64,000 bases of DNA from NCBI RefSeq assembly GCF_021389975.1, contig NZ_CP089981.1:6721501-6785500 (forward strand). Reading direction: 5' to 3'. Made by a program: the position numbers and the translations under genes. Positions 35,938 to 44,556 of this stretch are shown piece by piece. Position 1 is the stretch's first letter, and every line of letters starts with the position of its first letter. The notes under the pieces are model-generated. The model saw only the letters and a program-made list of their open reading frames with translations, was not told where the DNA came from and made no database searches. The stretch is from Fulvivirga ulvae (GTDB lineage: Bacteria; Bacteroidota; Bacteroidia; Cytophagales; Cyclobacteriaceae).

Positions 35938-36849
35938 CTATTCTTCCAGTTTTTTCCCTTTGCCACTTACAGCAGCCACATTAAAGAAGCCTACCACGCC
36001 TTTGCTATTATTCTCCGAAGCGTAGATATTCGTAGGTACATTGGCCAGAGGTTGCGCAAAAAGTTCACCAAACCCACCGGGCCTGTCTGTTTGAATAATA
36101 ACTTCTGACAGAAAATAAAATGCTTCATTGGAAATTGAATGTATTTCTACATAAACCGAATCCCCAAGATCATATGGAGGGATAAACTCGTCATCTTCAT
36201 CCAGGTCTATCGGGTTAATTCCCTGACGAATGGGCTCTATAAAGGTGATCCCGTCAAAATTGCTGCCCTCCGTAAAAGCAGCATCAAAGGCTATGTTCAC
36301 TTCCTGGGGCTTATTGAGCAATATTCCATTTTTATAGGCCCTGATCCAATAACTGTCGCCTGCTCCTACCGGGTCCCGTGCCCAAACTTCAGCCAGGTAC
36401 GACTCCGGAAAAAAGGCAGTCTCCTCCTCATAAGTAAATGAAATACTATCTACCTGTGCAGTCCTGTTCATAGCGACCACCGACTGATAACTGTCGCCGT
36501 CTTCCAGTTGCACATTCAAAGTGTACGTATTGCCGATTTCACCAAAAGAAGGGTCGGCACCAGTTGGCGTCCATACGTATTCACCTGCATCACTCTCTGT
36601 AAAATAGTATGCCTTGCCCGTATTATCAGTAACTGTAACCGTAGCCCCGGATACCCCGGGAGGCACATTCTGATCAAAGTATTGCTGAGACATCATCAGT
36701 CGGATAACCTGCTCTTCAGGCTTATCATTGATCCAGGCATCCACCACTAAAACAGGATCAGCTTTATCCAGATCAACATCAATAGTATCTTCACATGCAG
36801 CGGCGAGCAGAGAGATGGCAAGTATATTTAAGAGTATTCTGATATTCAT
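35938..36849 (-). CDS. DUF4249-family lipoprotein (pair 1)
   Basis: 303 residues with a lipobox (LLAAACEDTIDVDLDKADPV). The mature beta-rich protein shows PVLVVDAWINDKPEEQVIRL, GATVTVTDNTGKAYYF, and a C-terminal FFNVAAVSGKGKKLEE. DUF4249 proteins are outer-membrane lipoproteins found next to SusC/FecA-like TonB receptors and probably act as receptor lids or ligand-binding partners. It starts 5 bases after the receptor gene stops, so the two form one unit. Its 3' end lies 35 bases from the peptidase remnant. Confidence 0.9.
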   Translation of the reverse strand: MNIRILLNILAISLLAAACEDTIDVDLDKADPVLVVDAWINDKPEEQVIRLMMSQQYFDQNVPPGVSGATVTVTDNTGKAYYFTESDAGEYVWTPTGADPSFGEIGNTYTLNVQLEDGDSYQSVVAMNRTAQVDSISFTYEEETAFFPESYLAEVWARDPVGAGDSYWIRAYKNGILLNKPQEVNIAFDAAFTEGSNFDGITFIEPIRQGINPIDLDEDDEFIPPYDLGDSVYVEIHSISNEAFYFLSEVIIQTDRPGGFGELFAQPLANVPTNIYASENNSKGVVGFFNVAAVSGKGKKLEE

Positions 36850-36854
36850 GGCTA

Positions 36855-39242
36855 CTAAAACTTAAAATTATATGAAATAGAAGGGATAATGGTACCAACA
36901 ATGGCAACACGTGTTGCTTCAGTATTGATGGCCTCTCCAGGCACCACACGATCTTCACCCTGAGAGAAATAGATTGAGAACGGATTTTTACGGCCATATA
37001 CATTATACAGTGAGAAAACCCAGTAGTCTTCATTTTTCCTCTCCTTTCCTTTCTTCATTTTCTTTCCTTCAAGCCTGAGCGACAGATCAAGGCGATGGTA
37101 GTTCTCCAGTCTCACATTGTTTCTTCCTTCATCAGCCGTATAGGGGATAAGTATATCTTGTATTACATATCTGGAAGTGGGGAATGTAGTAGGCGTACCG
37201 GTAACAAATGTAAAATTACCAGACAGTGAAATACGTTCGTTCAAATCATAAAAAGCCGCAACTTTAAGGTTATGGGTTTGGTCGTAGCGGGTAGGGTACC
37301 ATTCACCATCGTTGATCCCTTCTACCTGCAGCTCGGTACGGCCCAAAGTATAGCTGATCCAGCCATTGAGGTTTCCCACATTCTTTTTCAGATAAAGTTC
37401 CAGACCATAAGCTCTTCCATCTCCGCTCAGCAAATCTCCCTCAAGGTACTCGTTGATCAGAATCTCGGCACCATCGATATAATCCACCTGATTTTTAGTC
37501 AAGCGGGTATATATTTCCACTGAGGCTTCATAATCATTTCCTTTTCCGAAATTCCTGAAATAGCCCAATGCAAACTGGTCACCTATCTGGGGCTTCAGGT
37601 TGTTTGATGATGGTACCCATACATCCAGCGGATTCGACGCCGTAGTGTTTGAAACGAGATGGATGTACTGAGCCATACGGTTGTAACTACCTTTGACAGA
37701 GCTGCTGGCATTAAGCTGGTATTTAAAAGCCAGTCTCGGTTCGAGGTTTGAATAGCTTTGTATGGTCTCACCCCTGTCATACTCTTTTTCACCAGTTACA
37801 GGTTTTCTCTCACCGGCCTCTGCCTCTCCATATTCATAGACTGTGCCAGGTCCCAGGTAACGAAACATGGAATACCTGAGCCCGTACTCTGCAGAAAGCC
37901 TGTCGTTAAGCTCATGCTTATTACTCAGGTAAACTGCTGATTCCAGGTTGTATTTCTTATCCAGACTGAAATCTATACGTTCACCATCACTAACTCCCAC
38001 GGCATTGGCAGGTTCGAAGGTATAGTAGATCACGGACCCTCCGAAACTAACCTCGTTATAGTTATTGACAAAATAGGTAAACTCTGGTTTGAACATATAG
38101 TTGGTCACATCCGAATCCCAGGTGAACTTGTCCCTGGCATCCTCACCAAATTCCAGCTGGTAATCATACTTGCTGTAAACGGCAGTAAAATTTGAAAACA
38201 GTCTTGCATTGAATACATGGTTCCATCTCAGGGTTGCTGTTTTGCTTCCCCAGTTGAAACCCTGGTTCTCGTCAAATTTAAAAACATCCCTTCCAAAATA
38301 CCCGGAAAGGTAAAGCCTGTTGTTCTTGTCGAAATCATAATTTGTTTTCAGGGTGAGGTCATAAAAGCTCAGACCGACATCGTCGAGATCCTGTAAGAAC
38401 GGTTTGGCCAGAATATCGATGTAGGACCTCCTGCCTGCGAGTATAAACGAGGATTTGTCTTTGACTATTGGGCCTTCAAGCGCGAGACGGCTAAAAACTG
38501 TTCCTATTCCTCCGTTAGCTTCAAAGTGCTTACTGTTGCCCTCTTTGGTTCTGACATCAAGCAAAGAAGCTATGCGGCCTCCATACTGGGCCGGAATGGC
38601 GCCCTTGTAAAGTTTAGTATCTTTAACGGCATCAGGGTTAAAAACAGAAAAGAAACCAAACAGGTGAGACGAATTATAAACAGGAGCTTCATCCAGAAGT
38701 ATCAGGTTTTGCCCTACACCACCACCTCTTACGTTAAAACCGGCAGCACCTTCTCCTACGGTACTCACACCCGGTAATAACTGGATACTCTTCAACACAT
38801 CTACCTCACCTAAAAAAGCAGGCAGTTTTCTTATGGTTTGGATATCCAGTTTATTGGTACTCATTTCGGTACTTGTAACATTGGCATCTACGCGCTCACC
38901 GGAAATCACAACCTCTTCCAACTGCTGGCTCTCTCCGGTCATTTCTACATTAAGTCGTTGGTTTTCATTAAGTTCTACCTCCTTCACTACCGGCTGGTGG
39001 CCAATATAAGTGTACTCGATGGTATACTGCCCTGGTGGCAGGGTAACCGAATAAAATCCATAGACATTTGATGCGGATCCACTTTTGGTTTCCCTAACAA
39101 AAACGGTCGCTCCTATCAAGGCCTCTCCGTTTTCGGCATCCTTGACATACCCACTAAGTGTGACCTTCTGCTGGGCACTCAGTGGATGGATAAAAAACAA
39201 TAAAGCAACTAAAGTTAATAATCGGAATGTTGGTTTTGACAT
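36855..39242 (-). CDS. TonB-dependent receptor with carboxypeptidase-regulatory-like domain (pair 1)
   Basis: 795 residues from ATG 39242 (MSKPTFRLL; a longer frame from ATG 39284 exists but the signal peptide begins here). After LSAQ, a CarboxypepD_reg-like domain (VTLSGYVKDAENGEALIGAT, about 23-105) precedes the plug (LPAFLGEVDVLKSIQLLPGV, GFNVRGGGVGQNLILLDEAP) and barrel. The end SISYNFKF is aromatic. The plug has VRGGG and the DVLKS motif of receptors paired with DUF4249. It is an outer-membrane importer; substrate unknown. A hairpin lies 50 bases upstream of its start. Confidence 0.93.
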   Translation of the reverse strand: MSKPTFRLLTLVALLFFIHPLSAQQKVTLSGYVKDAENGEALIGATVFVRETKSGSASNVYGFYSVTLPPGQYTIEYTYIGHQPVVKEVELNENQRLNVEMTGESQQLEEVVISGERVDANVTSTEMSTNKLDIQTIRKLPAFLGEVDVLKSIQLLPGVSTVGEGAAGFNVRGGGVGQNLILLDEAPVYNSSHLFGFFSVFNPDAVKDTKLYKGAIPAQYGGRIASLLDVRTKEGNSKHFEANGGIGTVFSRLALEGPIVKDKSSFILAGRRSYIDILAKPFLQDLDDVGLSFYDLTLKTNYDFDKNNRLYLSGYFGRDVFKFDENQGFNWGSKTATLRWNHVFNARLFSNFTAVYSKYDYQLEFGEDARDKFTWDSDVTNYMFKPEFTYFVNNYNEVSFGGSVIYYTFEPANAVGVSDGERIDFSLDKKYNLESAVYLSNKHELNDRLSAEYGLRYSMFRYLGPGTVYEYGEAEAGERKPVTGEKEYDRGETIQSYSNLEPRLAFKYQLNASSSVKGSYNRMAQYIHLVSNTTASNPLDVWVPSSNNLKPQIGDQFALGYFRNFGKGNDYEASVEIYTRLTKNQVDYIDGAEILINEYLEGDLLSGDGRAYGLELYLKKNVGNLNGWISYTLGRTELQVEGINDGEWYPTRYDQTHNLKVAAFYDLNERISLSGNFTFVTGTPTTFPTSRYVIQDILIPYTADEGRNNVRLENYHRLDLSLRLEGKKMKKGKERKNEDYWVFSLYNVYGRKNPFSIYFSQGEDRVVPGEAINTEATRVAIVGTIIPSISYNFKF

Positions 39243-39291
39243 TATCAGATCTGGTAAATTGGTTTTGCGCAACTTGGGGTGCAAATAACAG

Positions 39292-39356
39292 ACATATAAG
39301 TGTTAAAAATGTTCAGCTTTATTAAAAAAACTTTAACATTTCTAACACTTATACGT
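39292..39356 (-). other. 22-bp hairpin between the two TonB receptor operon pairs
   Basis: Arms 39356-39335 and 39313-39292 (minus strand order) form a 22-bp stem with a loop of 21 bases. Both imperfections are G-U pairs on the minus strand but A-C mismatches on the plus strand. The structure therefore fits an RNA read in the direction of the flanking genes. No T tract follows, so it is not a typical terminator. Confidence 0.55.
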
Positions 39357-39375
39357 TTGGGTCTGGCCGAACCCC

Positions 39376-40218
39376 CTATTCGACCACTATAGTATCACTA
39401 ACGACCGCACTGGCCTGAAAATACCCCAGAGCATCATTGGTAAGGTTGGTTCTGGGATTTGCCGGTGGCGGACTAAACATACCTCCATCACTGGTAAGGA
39501 GGGTATACAGGTCGTTATAATAAATGTACCCCTGACGGGAAATACTGTACATCTCCACTCTGGCTTTATCTCCTTGCTTATAGAATCCTGCGGTAGGGAT
39601 ACCATCAATATTTTCTCCCAGCAGTTCATCATCAGCATAGTAGATATCTGTTTCTGTATCTAAAAACAGGGAGTCGTTCCGGTAGAACTTAAAGAGATAG
39701 TAATCTTCCGTTTCCTGAGGTTCCTTGGCATAAAACAACACTTCATAGTAGTAGCCTTCATCTTCGGGGTCTTCATACTCATCTTCATTCAATGAAATTT
39801 CCAGTGAATCAATGGCTGTTACAGGTTTGATCATATCAGAAGCTGTGTACACTTCCGAACCGATGGTTACCGTAAGTTTATATGTACTACCTATCTGGCC
39901 CTCATACACATCTTCGGAGAGATAATACCCATCCCCGTTTTCTGCACCCGATGGATTGTGCTCGTAATTATAAACGTTGCCCTGATCATCTTCCACTGTA
40001 ATTACAGCATCCGTAACACCTGTAAAATCTCCTGAAGAGTAGAACTCTGCCGAACGCGACACTTTCACAAAATGTTGTCTTTTCTCATTGGTGACCAATC
40101 CCTCTATCACTACTTTAGGCTGCACCTGCTCAGACTCCAGCGTAACTGTCTCTTCGCAGCCTGCCAGAACTGTTATCATCATCAGGATCAATAAGTATAG
40201 TATATTTTTATTCATCAT
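39376..40218 (-). CDS. DUF4249-family lipoprotein (pair 2)
   Basis: 280 residues. MMNKNILYLLILMMITVLAGC has a lipobox (LAGC). Mature part: PKVVIEGLVTNEKRQHFVKVS, TDAVITVEDDQGNVYNYE, GSTYKLTVTIGSEVYTA, KARVEMYSISRQGYIYYNDL and ALGYFQASAVV, all in the order seen in DUF4249. It begins 2 bases after the partner receptor stops. The acidic repeat DEYEDPEDEGYYY mid-protein is unusual for the family but not disruptive. Confidence 0.9.
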   Translation of the reverse strand: MMNKNILYLLILMMITVLAGCEETVTLESEQVQPKVVIEGLVTNEKRQHFVKVSRSAEFYSSGDFTGVTDAVITVEDDQGNVYNYEHNPSGAENGDGYYLSEDVYEGQIGSTYKLTVTIGSEVYTASDMIKPVTAIDSLEISLNEDEYEDPEDEGYYYEVLFYAKEPQETEDYYLFKFYRNDSLFLDTETDIYYADDELLGENIDGIPTAGFYKQGDKARVEMYSISRQGYIYYNDLYTLLTSDGGMFSPPPANPRTNLTNDALGYFQASAVVSDTIVVE

Positions 40219-40220
40219 TT

Positions 40221-42587
40221 TTAAAATTGAATGTTATAGGTTACTGAAGGCAGCACAGGGAACAGGGATATCATTCGGGCTTCTTTCACATTTCCGTTGA
40301 TAATATTTCCTTCATCATCCTGCTGCAAGCGCGTATAAATAGTAAATGCATTTTTCCTGCTGTAAGCATTATACAGTGAGAATACCCAGCTACCCTTCCA
40401 CTTCCTGTCTTTGTTTTTTCCTGGCGTGAGGGTTGCAGAAAGATCCAGTCTGTGAAAATCGGGGAGTAAGTAACCATTTCTTTCACTGATGTAATCCACC
40501 TGGTAAACATCTCCGTATTGATACCTCCCGGCCGGTACTGTAATAGGCCTTCCTGTGCTATAGGTGAAACTTCCGCCGAATGACCATTTCTCATTAAGAT
40601 CATAGGTACCAACTATGTTGAACACATGTCTTCTGTCATAATTGGCCAGAAATGGCTTGCTAAGGTTTACTCCATCAATCTTACGCTCGGTTTTTGACCA
40701 AGTATAACTGGCAAACCCTGTAAACCTTCCTTCCTTCTTCTGTAGCATCAGCTCCAGTCCGTATGACCACGAGTCTCCCTGACGATACTCTGTGGGCAGA
40801 TCCTTATTAAAGAAAAGCTGGGCATTATCCGCAAAATCGGTTACGTTGTCAATGTCCTTGTAATATGCCTCCACTGAAAACTCCAGCATATTATCCTTGA
40901 AATTTCTGAAGTAACCTACCGCTACCTGATCGGCTAACTGGGGCTTGAGGTAATAGTTACTGGGGCTCCAGGTATTAAATGGAATAGGTACCGTGCCACT
41001 TGATATCAAATGGGTATTCTGTACCATTCGGTTATAAGACAATTTAACAGAACTTTGCGGATTGATCATATATCTGGCCGCAAACCGGGGTTCTATATTC
41101 ACATAGGTTTTAATGTTCTCCAGGTGATCATAGTGTAAGGTATCAACATGTACGATATCTATGTTATCCTGAGGATCTTCATAAATGTAAACATCAGATT
41201 TCCCAACATTCTGGAATATTGAAAGCCTTGCCCCATACGAAAGCGTAAGCCTGTCGCTTAACCGTTGTTCATTCCCCAGGTAGAGCGAGTGGTCAAGAGC
41301 GTAGTCATTCTGGATCTTCTGCGAGTCAAAGATCGATGATTCGGAAGTTGGTGATATTTTGCCGGGAGAAAATCTTCGGTAGGTCAGATGATAACCAAAC
41401 TCCAGTTGATTTCGCGTATTGATAAAGTAGTTAAGGTCTTCCTTAAAAGAAAACTCCTGCAGGTTAGAGGTCCAGGAAAACCCCTGAACATCATCATCAA
41501 ACTCCAATGCATAATCAAAGTTACTGGCTATAAGTGATGTGTTTGAAAACAAGCGATCATTAAAAAGATGGTTCCACCTGAAAGTACCCGTTGTGTTTCC
41601 CCAGTCAAAACCAAAAGTATCGTCAAAGTTAAATACATCTCTTCCCAGGTACAGGGCGGCAAAGAATCTGTTGTTGTTATTATGCTTCCAGTTGACCTTG
41701 GCATTCACATCGTAGAAGTGCACCAGATTTTCCTCTCCTGCAGCCTTAAGAAACAAGTCTGCATAAGAACGTCTGCCCGAAATGATGAAGGAGCTCTTCT
41801 CTTTTCTTATAGGACCCTCCAGCATAATCCTGCTGGCAAGTGTACCGATACCTGCTGCTCCACCTATTCTTTTATTGTTTCCGTCCTTTGTCCTTACTTC
41901 AAGAATAGAAGACAGCCTGCCTCCGTACCTTGCAGGAATACCTCCTTTGTACAGCTCGGAATCCTTGATTACGTCTGCATTAAAAACTGAGAATAACCCA
42001 AAAAGGTGAGAAGGGTCATAAACAGGCGCTTCATCAATAAGAATGAGATTCTGGTCTGCACTACCCCCTCTCACAAAAAAGCTGGATGTGCCTTCTCCTG
42101 CAGTAATTACACCTGGCATCATCTGGATGGTTTTAATAATATCAGGCTCTCCGAATAAAGCTGGTAATTTCTTAACCTGTTTTATATCTAATTCATTGCG
42201 GCTCATTTTGATGTCCGTTACGTTGGCATCAATAGGGTCGTCAGAAATCACGATTTCGTCCAGAGATGTTACCTCCACAGGAAGCTCTACATTAAAGGTT
42301 TCACTTTTTGACAGGCTGATTTGCCTTGTTACGGTTTGGTATCCCACGGAACTAAAAATGAGGGTGTAATCTCCAGGGGGCAGGCTTAACGCATAAAACC
42401 CGTAAACATTTGTAGCCGTCCCTACCTTCAATTCGTTGACATAGACTGTAACCCCGATAAGCTCTTCTCCATTTTCAGCATCTTTGGCATATCCGTTAAT
42501 GGTATGCTTTTGTTGAGCCAGACTGTATTGACTAAGCCATGCTAATGGCAGTATCAATAGAAATTTGATTAGATTTGTTGGTGCCAA
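40221..42587 (-). CDS. TonB-dependent receptor with carboxypeptidase-regulatory-like domain (pair 2)
   Basis: 788 residues. The start is TTG 42587, the only start codon that leaves the signal peptide (NLIKFLLILPLAWLSQYSLAQ) intact; no ATG precedes it. Domain order equals pair 1: CarboxypepD_reg-like (INGYAKDAENGEELIGVTVY), plug (LPALFGEPDIIKTIQMMPGV, SSFFVRGGSADQNLILIDEA), barrel ending VTYNIQF. The two receptors are clearly paralogous along their length. An outer-membrane importer of unknown substrate, co-transcribed with its DUF4249 partner. Confidence 0.92.
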   Translation of the reverse strand: MAPTNLIKFLLILPLAWLSQYSLAQQKHTINGYAKDAENGEELIGVTVYVNELKVGTATNVYGFYALSLPPGDYTLIFSSVGYQTVTRQISLSKSETFNVELPVEVTSLDEIVISDDPIDANVTDIKMSRNELDIKQVKKLPALFGEPDIIKTIQMMPGVITAGEGTSSFFVRGGSADQNLILIDEAPVYDPSHLFGLFSVFNADVIKDSELYKGGIPARYGGRLSSILEVRTKDGNNKRIGGAAGIGTLASRIMLEGPIRKEKSSFIISGRRSYADLFLKAAGEENLVHFYDVNAKVNWKHNNNNRFFAALYLGRDVFNFDDTFGFDWGNTTGTFRWNHLFNDRLFSNTSLIASNFDYALEFDDDVQGFSWTSNLQEFSFKEDLNYFINTRNQLEFGYHLTYRRFSPGKISPTSESSIFDSQKIQNDYALDHSLYLGNEQRLSDRLTLSYGARLSIFQNVGKSDVYIYEDPQDNIDIVHVDTLHYDHLENIKTYVNIEPRFAARYMINPQSSVKLSYNRMVQNTHLISSGTVPIPFNTWSPSNYYLKPQLADQVAVGYFRNFKDNMLEFSVEAYYKDIDNVTDFADNAQLFFNKDLPTEYRQGDSWSYGLELMLQKKEGRFTGFASYTWSKTERKIDGVNLSKPFLANYDRRHVFNIVGTYDLNEKWSFGGSFTYSTGRPITVPAGRYQYGDVYQVDYISERNGYLLPDFHRLDLSATLTPGKNKDRKWKGSWVFSLYNAYSRKNAFTIYTRLQQDDEGNIINGNVKEARMISLFPVLPSVTYNIQF

Positions 42588-42742
42588 TGTTTTGTTGAAT
42601 TTAATTGAGTTTTTTTAATACTTAGTCTACAGACGACATAATATTTAAATGGTTTCCAAGATTCAGGAAAAAATGATTAGCGGGAAATTTTGGCTGATGA
42701 AATTAATGATCCGGTAACTCAAAAGTAACAATACAGTTAAAA

Positions 42743-43684
42743 ATGCAATACGAAGCGCCTTTTATATATTTCTCTGCCCACCTTGAAACCATACTCCCTG
42801 CTCTTTTTCGAAAAATCAGGAACGTAACTTATAAGAGAGAACGGATCCACACACCTGATGATGACTTTCTCGACCTGGACTGGGTTCAAAATGGTTCGGA
42901 TAAACTGGTAGTTATATCACATGGCCTGGAAGGAAACTCTACAAGACCCTATATTAAAGGTATGGCTCGTGCCTTTTCAAATAGAGGCTACGATATTCTT
43001 GCCTGGAATTTCAGAGGCTGCAGCGACGAAATCAACAAACAGCTCAGATTCTACCATAGCGGCGCCACTGACGATCTTCATCTCGTGGTAGAACATGCAC
43101 TGACCAAGGGTTATAAAAAGATATATCTTATAGGCTTTAGTCTCGGAGGAAACCTTACGCTAAAGTATATTGGCGAACATGGGGCAAACATCTTACCTCA
43201 AATTAAAAAAGCAGTAACGTTTTCGGTCCCTCTTGACCTGTATACAAGCTGTGTTAAAATTTCTGAAACCTCCAACTTTGTGTACTCAAGAAGGTTTTTA
43301 AACAACCTGAAGGAGAAGATCATATCCAAAGCTGCAATGATGCCCGATGTACTTGAGACAGAGAAGTTAAAAAAAATCAGGACCCTCAAAGATTTTGACG
43401 ATAACTATACAGCTCCCTTGCATGGATTTAAAGATGCTATTGATTATTATAGTGCTTGTAGCTCTATAAATTTTTTGGATGATATAAGCACTCCGACGTT
43501 AATAGTTAATGCCAAAAACGACCCTTTTCTCTCGCAGGAATGCTACCCTGAAGCTCAGTTAAAAGGTCATAAGCACATAGTTTTCGAAATCCCGGAGCGC
43601 GGAGGTCATGTTGGCTTTACCGAATTTAACAAAGAAGGCCTTTATTGGTCAGAAAAACGGGCTTTGAATTTTATAGAAAGGTAA
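42743..43684 (+). CDS. Alpha/beta hydrolase, YheT/EMB8-like
   Basis: 313 residues, no signal peptide. The oxyanion region HGLEGNSTRPYIKGMARAF, nucleophile elbow GFSLGGNLTLKYIGEHG (Ser near residue 137), the acid in PTLIVNAKNDPFLS and the final histidine in ERGGHVGFTEF give a complete catalytic triad. YheT-like members are esterases with poorly known substrates. It is divergent from the receptor operon and stands alone. ATG 42743 is the obvious start. Confidence 0.88.
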   Translation: MQYEAPFIYFSAHLETILPALFRKIRNVTYKRERIHTPDDDFLDLDWVQNGSDKLVVISHGLEGNSTRPYIKGMARAFSNRGYDILAWNFRGCSDEINKQLRFYHSGATDDLHLVVEHALTKGYKKIYLIGFSLGGNLTLKYIGEHGANILPQIKKAVTFSVPLDLYTSCVKISETSNFVYSRRFLNNLKEKIISKAAMMPDVLETEKLKKIRTLKDFDDNYTAPLHGFKDAIDYYSACSSINFLDDISTPTLIVNAKNDPFLSQECYPEAQLKGHKHIVFEIPERGGHVGFTEFNKEGLYWSEKRALNFIER

Positions 43685-43802
43685 TCCGCCCGGGGCTTAA
43701 ATTTACAATTACAGTTTTTAGGCAGTAATATTATGCGGCCGCACTTATCCAAAATTAGCGGAACAGCCTGCCTCTAAAAGAGAATTTTGCTACATTCGTA
43801 GT

Positions 43803-44498
43803 ATGGGAGACAGATATACTATAACGGCTGACGCGGATACACTCAGTAAAAGGTTCAAAATTGATGTTACGGAAAGATATGAGCCTCGGTATAATGCAGC
43901 CCCTACCCAGGTGTTACCCATTGTAACTCAAGACAGCAAGGGTTTATCTTTCTTCTACTGGGGACAGATTCCTGAACGTTCTAAAAACAAGACTATTAGT
44001 TCAAAACTGATATTGGCTGAAAAAGAAACCCTTACTGAAAAAGTCTCTTCTCATAAAGCACTTTTGCAAAGCCGCTGCATAGTGCCTGCTGATGGTTTTT
44101 ATGATTGGAAAAGGATCTCTAAAAAAGGAAAAGTACCCTACCGCTTTATTTTTGGCAATGACCAGACAGTTTCTTTTGCCGGGATCTGGGAAGAATTTGA
44201 GGATGATGAGGAGAATGTTGTTCATACTTTCAAGATCATCACTACACCGGCCAATAGTATTGTTTCTGAAGTGAATAACAGAATGCCTGCAGTGCTGACC
44301 CCGGAAGCAGAAAGGCTTTGGCTTGACAGCAATACCCCGGAGGAGCAGTTACTGGAGTTGCTGGCTCCATACCCATCGGACCAAATGGGAAGTTACTCCG
44401 TTTCTCCCAGAATCGGCGACATCAATAATGAGGGTGCCACGCTCATCAAACCCATGGCTCCTGCCGATCAATTTGGTAATTATTCACTTTTTGATTAG
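43803..44498 (+). CDS. SRAP/HMCES-family protein with altered active site
   Basis: 231 residues. The SRAP fold is clear: PRYNAAPTQVLPIV, RCIVPADGFYDWKRISKKG, FAGIWEEFED, KIITTPANSIV, NRMPAVLTPEAERLWL. SRAP proteins crosslink abasic sites in single-stranded DNA through cysteine 2. Here position 2 is glycine (MGDRY instead of MCGRY). E105 of E. coli YedK is aspartate (D101), H160 is asparagine (N158) and N75 aligns with leucine (L71). The protein can hardly do the normal crosslink chemistry; it may bind DNA only, or do something else. ATG 43803 is the only sensible start. Confidence 0.85.
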   Translation: MGDRYTITADADTLSKRFKIDVTERYEPRYNAAPTQVLPIVTQDSKGLSFFYWGQIPERSKNKTISSKLILAEKETLTEKVSSHKALLQSRCIVPADGFYDWKRISKKGKVPYRFIFGNDQTVSFAGIWEEFEDDEENVVHTFKIITTPANSIVSEVNNRMPAVLTPEAERLWLDSNTPEEQLLELLAPYPSDQMGSYSVSPRIGDINNEGATLIKPMAPADQFGNYSLFD

Positions 44499-44504
44499 GC
44501 TTTT

Positions 44505-44512
44505 TATATTTG
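44505..44512 (+). promoter_or_regulatory. Possible -7 element (TATATTTG) of the TPR gene
   Basis: TATATTTG matches TAnnTTTG, 44 bases before ATG 44557, just after the SRAP stop codon. No clear -33 TTG. Confidence 0.4.
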
Positions 44513-44556
44513 ACTGGGTCTCGATTTCCATGGTTGGCGCTTATAAACATTTGCTT

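Noticed and set aside
43785..43805. An in-frame TGC codon upstream of the SRAP ATG that could supply the missing cysteine
   Set aside because: No start codon stands directly before it, and SRAP needs cysteine at position 2 after the initiator methionine.
44323..44556. N-terminal extension of the TPR protein overlapping the SRAP gene
   Set aside because: The extension is a shadow of the SRAP frame. A signal peptide begins at ATG 44557 and a TAnnTTTG motif lies between.
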